Assembly: GCF_042664895.1 (NCBI RefSeq)
Contig: NZ_JBHTBQ010000046.1
Span: 1-64,000 of the forward strand
Length of the DNA stretch: 64,000 nt
Direction: 5' to 3'
Source: Iodobacter arcticus
Lineage (GTDB): Bacteria; Pseudomonadota; Gammaproteobacteria; Burkholderiales; Chitinibacteraceae
This document shows positions 8,672 through 16,947 of the stretch, one piece after another. Both the position numbers and the translations under genes were made by a program. Every line of letters begins with the position of its first letter. Position 1 is the first letter of the stretch. The notes beneath the pieces are model-generated. The model was not told the DNA's origin. It did no database searches and saw only the letters and a program-made list of their open reading frames with translations.

Positions 8672-9577
8672 TCAATGCAACCAGCGCACTTGGGCATAAT
8701 ATTCGGTTATAAAATCGACAAAGGCACGCACCTTCGGCGAGATATGGCGGTTTTGCGGGTATAAAACATATAAATCCCGTGCCTGCAAGCGGTACTCGGG
8801 CAAAACTTTTACCAATCTGCCGTGCTGTAAATCTTGACACACCACAAACGATGCCGAAGCGGTAATACCCATACCTTCTCGAGCCGCATCGCACACCACT
8901 ATGCCAGTATTGGCTTGTAAATTTCCGCTGACATTGACAGTATGTATATTACCGTGTGCGTCTTCAAATGACAGCTCGGTTGTTTGTAAGGCCAATGAAT
9001 AGGCTAAATAGTTGTGATACACCAGATCAGCAGGCACTTGGGGCACTCCGTGCTTTGACAAATAATCCGGGGACGCGACCAGCACCATTTCACTAACAGT
9101 CAATTTTTTGGCGATTAATGTAGAGTCGGGCAGAGAACGGGTTATTCTCAAACCCACATCGAACTCTTCAGTGATTAAATCGACAAAGCGATCATTACAT
9201 ACCAAATCGACTTTAAGATCAGGATACATCTGCATAAACCGTGGCAACCAACGCCCCAACTCCAACGTACCGAACACCATCGGCGCATTAATGCGCAGCA
9301 AACCGGCGGGATGCGTTTGGTGCTGATTGACTGCCAACATCGCATCCTCCATCTGATCGAGTATCTGCACACAATGCTCGTAATAAATCCGTCCGACTTC
9401 GGTCAAGGCAATACGCCGCGTGGTTCGGTTCAATAGCTGAGTGCCCAACAATGCCTCCAACTGACGAATCTGTCGCGATACGACGGTATGCGAAACATCT
9501 AACACATCGGCCGCAGCCGAAAAACCGCCTGCTTGCACGACATGCCGAAAAGTTCTCATTGCTGCCAATTGATCCAT
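8672..9577 (-). CDS. LysR-family transcriptional regulator
   Basis: A 301-residue LTTR counted from the ATG at 9577, where the family begins with MDQLAAMRTFRHVVQAGGFS. The N-terminal winged helix-turn-helix has the pattern SAAADVLDVSHTVVSRQIRQ with LLNRTTRRIALTE, followed by the LysR substrate-binding domain. The length is standard for the family. It is convergent with the cupin/isochorismatase pair, which it may regulate, though no shared promoter region exists. Upstream its frame is open without a stop for another 178 codons into a toxin-tip remnant, so an annotation taking the longest frame would report a 479-residue fusion; I regard that as a chance in-frame junction at the island border. 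Confidence 0.85.
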   Translation of the reverse strand: MDQLAAMRTFRHVVQAGGFSAAADVLDVSHTVVSRQIRQLEALLGTQLLNRTTRRIALTEVGRIYYEHCVQILDQMEDAMLAVNQHQTHPAGLLRINAPMVFGTLELGRWLPRFMQMYPDLKVDLVCNDRFVDLITEEFDVGLRITRSLPDSTLIAKKLTVSEMVLVASPDYLSKHGVPQVPADLVYHNYLAYSLALQTTELSFEDAHGNIHTVNVSGNLQANTGIVVCDAAREGMGITASASFVVCQDLQHGRLVKVLPEYRLQARDLYVLYPQNRHISPKVRAFVDFITEYYAQVRWLH

Positions 9578-10990
9578 GCTGGTTTTCTCGCCAAGTCTTG
9601 TAATCTGTCGATGACGTTTAATCGTCAAGCTACCCAATTTCTCGCATTTTGAAACAACTTCAGCCATGGTGAAACGTGCCATTCGTTTGGTTTCCACGAG
9701 AACTCCGGTACCTTTAGGTGCAATTGTGCTAACTTCTTTTCCTGACACTTTACCAACTAAACTACCAACCCCAACAAAAGCCCCCAATTCAGCGGCTCCC
9801 CCAAAATTATTACTCACTGCATCAAGACCAGCCTGCTCAACTAACACCTTCATTAACTGGTCAAAATTATCTTTCGTTAACGCTGCGTATTTCTTACCTC
9901 CTTCATACTGAGCATTATCAACCAGACCTCGGGCCAATACCTCCATCTTTGCGGGCACATCAAAGCGCTCAACAAAATTACCAGCGGCATTCTGATAGAA
10001 CGTTGTGCCTGTGGCCTTGGTTGCTTTTATTGCATCGGCTTCAGTTACAAAAATACGCATTTCATCACGGCCATAGACATTTTTAGCCGCCTTGACCAGG
10101 TCATCCTTCATTCAGTGCTTTTAGCGCAGGATTCTTAGCCTGCAGTTCCCGAGTTCGCTGTCTCAACAAATCAACATGCTTCAGCACATTATTCTACATC
10201 TCAATCTGCGCCGCATTATTCGCTGCCGCTGCATTGCCATCCGTGGCCGCAACAATGCCGGCAATGATGGAGCCGACCAGATTCTTACGCTTTTCCTTTT
10301 CACTGGCGGTCATCTTATCTGCGTTGGTGTTTTCGATTTCAGATAAGACGTTATTGATGACGACGCAGGAAGCCGCACCCACGGCGGCGCTACTGCAGTT
10401 GCTGGCGGAGACAGCGGCTCCGGCGCAGGAGGCGATGGCATGTAGGGCGGCGCGGACGTTTTGGCTGGTTTGCTTTTCTTCCCCCTTCTTGGTCTGGAAG
10501 CTGTCAGCGATATCTTTGATCTTTTCAGCGCCTAAGCTTTGCACGTAAGCCACAGAGGCGTTTTGCACCAAGCCCGTTAAGCCGCCGCTGACATTACCAC
10601 CCACTGCCGCTTGCAGTGCGGTCATGGCGCGGCCGTAGTCTCCGCCAGGCGTCCATTTATCTGCTTCGGTTTTTTGCGCAGCCAAGCTTTTTTGTTGCGT
10701 GTCTAGCTGACTGATCAGCTCCTGATTTTGCTGATCTTGTGGCTTGGCTTGTTCGGCTTTTAAGCTGGCCGATGTGCCGTCCAGCGCCTTTTTCGCCGCA
10801 TCCGCTTCAGCCGTGCGGTTGGCCATAAAGGTGTTGCCTTCTTGCAGGAAGGTTTTGGTGGCGCTGAATAGCTCGTTGATTTTTTCAGGCTTAAAATCAT
10901 TGGCGAGTTGTTGCTGTGCGCCATCGGTATCGCGGCTTAGGCTGGCGATGGTTTCTGCTGCGGTTTTGCCGGTCAGTTCTTTGATTGCCC
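9578..10990 (-). pseudogene. Orphan CDI cassette 3, broken by nonsense, frameshift and insertion
   Basis: From about 10985 to 10194 the minus strand matches the FhaB pretoxin region (from ELTGK through ANNAAQIEM). At the toxin junction the (E/Q)NN codon run reads ATG TAG AAT AAT, so the first codon of the junction has become a stop. The next 33 codons stay open and end at a TGA (10112-10114). The tip then continues in another frame from 10111 (KAAKNVYGRDEMRIFVTEAD), which implies a small indel. The tip runs to about 9650 and is then joined in frame to lysR. No immunity gene follows. The cassette therefore cannot encode a full tip as it stands. Confidence 0.8.
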
Positions 10991-10991
10991 T

Positions 10992-11047
10992 GGGGACAGA
11001 CCACGGTTAATTTTCTTCATTGCATATTTAAACTGTGGTCTGTCCCC
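10992..11047. repeat. REP/MITE-like palindrome
   Basis: GGGGACAGACCAC (10992-11004) and its perfect complement GTGGTCTGTCCCC (11035-11047) bound a short AT-rich centre; the arms extend to 17 bp with one mismatch. It sits at the 5' break of cassette 3. GGGGACAGACCAC-type ends are familiar from RAYT-mobilised REP elements, and a RAYT remnant lies at 4660-4938. Confidence 0.7.
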
Positions 11048-11097
11048 AATGCTGTTCATTTTTATGAACACTCGTAACTTGACAACTAGCAACGAAA

Positions 11098-11472
11098 TTA
11101 ATTTATAAAAGGAAAATTTTTCTCATACAACATTCTTACGTTAGGCAACGCTAACAATGCTTCTTTTGCATCCGCAATAGTTCCTGGCACATCATAAACG
11201 GGACGACCCCTCTCAATAGCAATCCCATACAACGCCAAATCCTCTTCATCCGAACACTCCCAAGATGGAACAAAGCCCAAAACATTGAAGACATTCATGA
11301 TTGGTTGATCAAAATCCAACAAATCAAGAATATAATCGGGCCTTTCATTGTCGGGCAATATTTCCATGACATATGCAGCCCACTGCTTAAGCTCATCAAC
11401 GCTAATTGCAGAGGTAAACAAACACTGAATAACGAAGCCAATGTCTTTATTTTTTTCTTTTGTTATGTCCAA
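11098..11472 (-). CDS. Probable immunity protein for the WHH nuclease tip
   Basis: A 124-residue strongly acidic protein beginning three bases after the stop of the orphan toxin frame (11476), the tightest toxin-immunity spacing in the array. It has no signal peptide, as expected for a cytoplasmic immunity protein that binds a nuclease. Notable segments are ERPDYILDLLDFDQPIMNVF and SWECSDEEDLALYGIAIERG. I do not recognise the family. The acidic character suits neutralising a DNA-mimicking or basic nuclease site, but that is inference. Confidence 0.65.
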   Translation of the reverse strand: MDITKEKNKDIGFVIQCLFTSAISVDELKQWAAYVMEILPDNERPDYILDLLDFDQPIMNVFNVLGFVPSWECSDEEDLALYGIAIERGRPVYDVPGTIADAKEALLALPNVRMLYEKNFPFIN

Positions 11473-11475
11473 AAT

Positions 11476-14400
11476 TTATTGTCCTTTACTCATGGCATCT
11501 CCGCCAATATGACCAGTTTTTGAATGAATTACTTGAGGTACCAATTGCATGCGGCCACTATCCTGATGATGATGCCAAGTATATCCATCTATTTTACTAG
11601 CCCCACCCTGTATTTGCCTTAACTGCGCTTCAGTAAACATATTAGCATTGACTTGTTTTTTCTGAATAGATGACCATAAATCATTGGATGCCATTTTCAT
11701 TTGATCTGTATAACTAGCTTTTTTAAATGAATCCGTAGTAAATTTTGTGTCAAAACGTGAGACATCATCAAATATAGGATACCCCCTCTTATCAAAGACC
11801 ACCCCTGTAATCGGGTGTCTTTGTCCCGCTAACTGAACATTCTTAGCGGTCATTGGAGGCACAGTTGTAGACGTTACATTATCCGCCCCATGCTGTAATA
11901 CCTGATCCTGACGAGATGTACTTGGACTATACGGGCTTTGAGCATGTTTCTCCGTTGTGCTCTCAATAACGCTAGTGCTCTTAACCTTACCACCGACAGC
12001 CCTCGCCCTAGCTACATCACCTACCGCACCAAGCTGAGCAGACATGCTACCAGAGGGGTGACTCATAAATTCACCCAAGGCCTTTGCTGTAGCTGCAGGT
12101 AACTTTGCAGCCAGCTCCGCACCCGCTTTTGCCCCGCCAACAACACCAGCAACATCAACAACTAAACGTGTAACTTCCACGCCAAGTGTAATAGACGCAT
12201 CTACACCGCCATCGCGATATGCCTGATTGATAAGATTAAGCCGCCCCTTATATTCAGAATAAACAACCTCTCCCATTTGCTTACGCGCTTGCGGATCATT
12301 TACTAGCTGCTGAAGACTATTAATTGTCTCTGGTAAGTGAGTAACAACCTGTGCAACACCTCTCGCTAGGTCATCTGCACTGATATACACACCGCCAGCC
12401 ACCCCAATAGCAAATGCCGCATCTTGTTTTGCGCTTTGAATAAACCACTTTGTTTCTATAACTGCTTTTTCAAACCCATTTTTTGCATTGGCTAATTCGG
12501 CTTTATGCTGAGCCTGTTGACTTGGCGAAAGCCAATTATTCTGCATCTCAATCTGCGCCGCATTATTTGCCGCCGCTGCATTGCCATCCGTGGCCGCAAC
12601 AATGCCGGTGATGATGGAGCCGACCAGATTCTTACGTTTTTCCTTTTCACTGGCCGTCATCTTATCTGCGTTGGTGTTTTCGATTTCAGACAGGACGTTG
12701 TTGATGACTACGCTGGAAGCGGCACCCACAGCAGCGCTACTGCAGTTGCTGGCGGAGACTGCCGCTCCGGCACAAGAGGCGATGGCGTGCAGGGCGGCGC
12801 GGACGTTTTGGCTGGTTTGGTTTTCTTCTCCCTTCTTGGTCTGGAAGCTGTCGGCGATATCTTTGATTTTTTCAGCGCCGATGCTTTGCAAGTAAGCCAC
12901 AGAGGCGTTTTGTACCAAGCCCGTTACGCCGCCGCTGACATTACCGCCCACTGCGGCTTGCAGTGCGGTCATGGCACGGCCGTAGTCGCCGCCGGGCGTC
13001 CATTTATCTGCTTCGGTTTTTTGCGCAGCCAAGCTTTTTTGTTGCGTGTCTAGCTGACTGATCAGCGCCTGATTTTGCTGATCTTGTGGCTTGGCTTGTT
13101 CTGCTTTTAAGCTGGCCGATGTGCCGTCCAGTGCTTTCTTCGCCACATCCGCCTCGGCCGTGCGATTGGCCATAAAGGTGTTGCCTTCTTGCAGGAAGGT
13201 TTTGGTGGCGCTGAATAGCTCGTTGATTTTTTCAGGCTTAAAATCATTGGCGAGTTGTTGCTGTGCGCCATCGGTATCGCGGCTTAGGCTGGCGATGGTT
13301 TCGGCAGATGTTTTGCCGGTCAGCTCTTTTTGCTTAGCTTCGTCGGTGATGGTGATTTTGGCTGTGGCGATGGCGCTCTTGGTGGTGCTTGTGCCATTGT
13401 CCCCAGCGCTGAGGGCGACGGGCGCAGTGGGTGTGACACCGCTTGGGCCTGCGTCGTAGAGTTTATTTCCAGATGGGGTGGCGGCTTGATCTGTGCTTGG
13501 GGCTTTGCCATCCTCAGGTTTTTTCTCAGTGCCGCCCATGCTAAAGCCACCGCCAATGCCGATGCTGCTGGCGCTGTATTCGGCGCGGTTATTGATGTCT
13601 TTTTGGGTGAGCGTGCCGGTGCTGAGGGTGTTGTCGTCCGATTTGCTGGCGATGACTGCGCCGTTTAGATCAGTGTTGTTTTTAACCTTAATCTCAAAGC
13701 CGTCTTTGCCCGCAAACAAGCCGCTTTGCTCGGTGACGGCGGCGTAGTCAGATTTCATTTTGTCTTGACTGATGCTGGCGCTGCCCGATACACCGACACC
13801 CACGGTTACGCTGGCGCTTACGCTGCTTTGCTTGCTGTCAAACTGACTGGTGTCTTGGCGGCTAGCGAGTTTTAAATCTCCGCCGATGTCGGCAATGATT
13901 TTATTGCCGCTGACCACTGCACCTTCGATGCGGGTGTCGTTGCCGGATTCTAGCGTCAGTGTTTTGCCGGCATTGATATGGCTGTTTTGCTGGGCGGTAT
14001 CTTTGCCGTCTGCTTGGCCGCGGCTCAGGCTGCCGTTGGCGGTCACGCCATAGCTTCCACCGCCCTGGCCCATCGTGATCGCTACCCCGGCTCCCCAGCT
14101 GGAGCTGCTGTTTTTGCTGTGCTGCTCGCTCTCATCCAGCGCCGATTGCAAGTTAATATCGCCATCCGATTTCAGCTTGATATTGCCTTTGGCATTGATC
14201 TCGCTGCCCAGCACATTCAGCTGGCTGGCTTTATCACCCACCGCCGAGATTTGAATATCACCACCGGCGTTTAAGGTGCTGCCGCTATGGCTGATGCTGC
14301 TGGTTTTGGTGGTGCTCTCCGATTTTGATTCGCCATAAGTAATGCTCACGCTCACCGAAGAAGGATCTGCAGCCGCGGCCTTGGCAGCATCGATGCCGTT

Positions 14401-16073
14401 TTTAGCGGCCAGTGCAGCGGTGCCTGCGGATAATGCTTTAACGCGGCCATCTTTAGATTCGCTACCTTGTTGTGCAGACGAGGCAACTGTTTGCGCAGCT
14501 TGCAGCATGGTCAGTGCAGGCGCGCTGAACGCAACGGTAATGCCACTTTGCTTAAAGCTTTGGGTTTCGGTGCTTTGATGGCGATCCTGTCCCGGGTCTA
14601 CCGTGACTTGTTTGCCTTGAATCACCATATCCCCAGCCAGCGCAGATAGATCGCTGCCGGTCACTTGAACTGCATTGCCTGCCTTAATCGTCAGCTTGCC
14701 CTGCTCGCTACCCACCAAGCTGCGGTTCTGGCTTTGAATGCTGCCATCAGCATCGGTATGGGTTTGTTGCTCTTGCTTGCCGTACGTAAAGCCAAACCCT
14801 CCGCCACTAAAGAGGCCAGATTTACTTTCTTTTTTATCGTGAATTTCCTTACTGCTATTGGTGCCCGCCGTGATTTTAACGTCGTTGCCCGCCAGTAATT
14901 GCACATCTTGAGTCGCAGCAATGGCGCTGCCGTTTACTTTGATATCCTTACCCGCCTGCAGATCAATGCTATTACCAGACAGGCTATTCCCAACTGCCTG
15001 TGTATTACGACTAAAGTCACTGGTGGTGGTGGTTTTGCTAGAGAACCAGCCACGGCTATGGCGGTAGGTTTCTTGCGTATCGGTCTGCGTTAGGTCGATC
15101 GAAGCCAGCTCGATATNNNNNNNNNNNNNNNNNNNNNNNNNNNNNNNNNNNNNNNNNNNNNNNNNNNNNNNNNNNNNNNNNNNNNNNNNNNNNNNNNNNN
15201 NNNNNNNNNNNNNNNNNNNNNNNNNNNNNNNNNNNNNNNNNNNNNNNNNNNNNNNNNNNNNNNNNNNNNNNNNNNCAGGTTTTGCCCTGCCGTGATGCTG
15301 CCACCCTGCAAGCTTTCCTTGCTAAAGGCGTGCCTATCGTAGCGATCATTGCCTGCGCGCTGGTCGTCCCCGGCCAGGCGCTCTTTTACGGCTTCGATCT
15401 GTACGCTGGCACCTTGTAGGGTTAAATCTTGCCCGGCGTGTACATTGGTGCCGACCAAGCTAAGGCGATCACCCGCCACCACCAGAGCCTTGCCGCCTGC
15501 GCTGATGCTGCTGATATTTTGCTGGGTGGATTGTTTATCCAGATAGCCCGTGCGCCCACCCGCCCAATCGTGATCTGTGGCTATATGTAAGCTACTGCTG
15601 GTGGCCATGCTTTGGCTATCGATCTTACCTAAGGCCTGCATGCTTAGATCTTGCCCGGCCTGTACGCTGGCGGCTTTAAGCAGCATGTCGCGCCCTGCGC
15701 TTAGGCTGATGTCGCCACCTTGCACAATCGCTTGCCGGTCTAAGTTGGATTGCTTGGCGCTGCCTGCAGCATTTTTGGTCTCACCCATCGCCAGCGTTTG
15801 CAAGACAATATCGCGGCCCGCACTCAGGCTAAGCTTGCTGCTCTCGCCCATGCCCATAATCTGGCCGGATTGATTTTGCAAATCGTTTTTGGCATGAATA
15901 AAGATTTGCTGGCCACCCATTTGCCCGTGATCGTTTAATACATCACGGCCCGCGTTCAGCGTGAGTTTGTTACCCACAATGCTGGAATTGCGGTGTACCA
16001 GATCTTCGCTACTACTTAAATGCACTTCACGCGCAGAGATCACCGCCCCTCCTAGCTTTACCTGCATTTGCAC
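11476..16073 (-). CDS. Orphan CDI cassette 2: FhaB C-terminal half with WHH/HNH nuclease tip
   Basis: This is a long copy of the FhaB region from GGAVISAREVHL (16052) to the MQNN junction (about 12540), followed by a new tip. It opens at GTG 16073 right after the PoNi-like gene and lacks signal peptide, TPS domain and the large repeats. The sequence is split by 159 Ns (15117-15275). The frames on the two sides do not join with that N count, but the equivalent FhaB stretch is about 94 bp, which restores one continuous frame. The tip ends in GYTWHHHQDSGRMQLVP followed by a spaced H....HIGG, the signature of the WHH/HNH-Endo VII nuclease superfamily. Immunity gene: 11098-11472. It is a silent cassette able to replace the FhaB tip by recombination over about 3.5 kb of near-identical DNA. 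Confidence 0.75.
15117..15275. other. Assembly gap (159 N)
   Basis: A run of N inside cassette 2. The homologous intact stretch in fhaB (24524-24617) is about 94 bp, so the gap size is not trustworthy. It falls in DNA that is nearly identical to fhaB, the likely reason for the failed assembly. Confidence 0.98.
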
Positions 16074-16074
16074 C

Positions 16075-16947
16075 TTATTTACGCCTAAATAATTTTGAGA
16101 AGAATCCGCGTTTCTGTTCTAAAGATGCGGCATTTATCTCTGGCACAACGTGGGTCGTTGGCTCATCAGGTCTTAATAAATCGCCTGGATAATGCTCATG
16201 CCCAAGGCAAAATACATCCTCAATCTTAAAAACCTTAGCAACAACAGCCGCTTCAATACACCAGCGACCAAAATAAAGCCCCCCCTCAAATGGAGCAAAA
16301 TCTGGATTGCCATATTCATACCAATAAGGCTGTTGCTTCCCTCGACGATTGAGTTCTAAATACCAATGATCAACAAAGTCATACAACAATCCAGCTTGCT
16401 GTTCTTTAGGTGCTTTAATCGCCGTTAACAAACGCGTATAAGGGCGGTCTTGACACAATTTTGGCCCGATTTTCCACTCAGGCGAACGGCTTGCAATCAC
16501 TCGATCAATTAAAGCATCCTCTCCTTCACTGCCAATTAATTTTAATAAACGCTGCCATTGCTCATCAGGAATATTGAGTATTAATGCAAACCCGAGCAAC
16601 CAGAAACAAAAAATATAGTGATTTAGATCATTCAAACTAAAAGTCCAATCACGGCATTTGCTAATGTTTTCTTTAGCACATAGCTCTTCGGCCAATTGAT
16701 TTGATAATTCCCATGCGTCAAGTAAGCCTGAAAAATATTGCTTTAAATTAAGGACATTTTCCCCTTGTGAATAACATCGCAGTAAAAGTTTCATATGCTG
16801 CACGGTTAAATCAAACGCGTACTGAGGATCATATGAAGGATTTTTTGAAGGGAGCCCTAATAGCTCAAATTTCTCCTGGATAACCTCCTGAGTAAACCCA
16901 ACCCATTTATCCCAATACATTTTTGTACCAAGTGGGGCCCGCATCAT
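16075..16947 (-). CDS. PoNi-like immunity protein (DUF1910/DUF1911)
   Basis: A 290-residue cytoplasmic protein whose start overlaps the stop of the upstream toxin frame (ATGA-type overlap). The C-terminal half has DHWYLELNRRGKQQPYWYEY, then GGLYFGRWCIEAAVVAKVF and HEHYPGDLLRP. Trp-rich repeats, a G.W..E.A..…K segment and a late H..YP.DL motif are what I know of the DUF1911 domain; the N-terminal helices (RPYTRLLTAI at the junction) fit DUF1910. These two domains form PoNi, the immunity protein of PoNe DNase toxins. The preceding tip has PD-(D/E)XK features, which supports the pairing. The first two codons are both ATG, so the start may be one codon later. Confidence 0.75.
   Translation of the reverse strand: MMRAPLGTKMYWDKWVGFTQEVIQEKFELLGLPSKNPSYDPQYAFDLTVQHMKLLLRCYSQGENVLNLKQYFSGLLDAWELSNQLAEELCAKENISKCRDWTFSLNDLNHYIFCFWLLGFALILNIPDEQWQRLLKLIGSEGEDALIDRVIASRSPEWKIGPKLCQDRPYTRLLTAIKAPKEQQAGLLYDFVDHWYLELNRRGKQQPYWYEYGNPDFAPFEGGLYFGRWCIEAAVVAKVFKIEDVFCLGHEHYPGDLLRPDEPTTHVVPEINAASLEQKRGFFSKLFRRK

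Noticed and set aside
8672..10111. A 479-residue toxin-LysR fusion protein
   Set aside because: The LysR family start with normal length lies at 9577; the upstream part is a degraded toxin tip joined in frame by chance.
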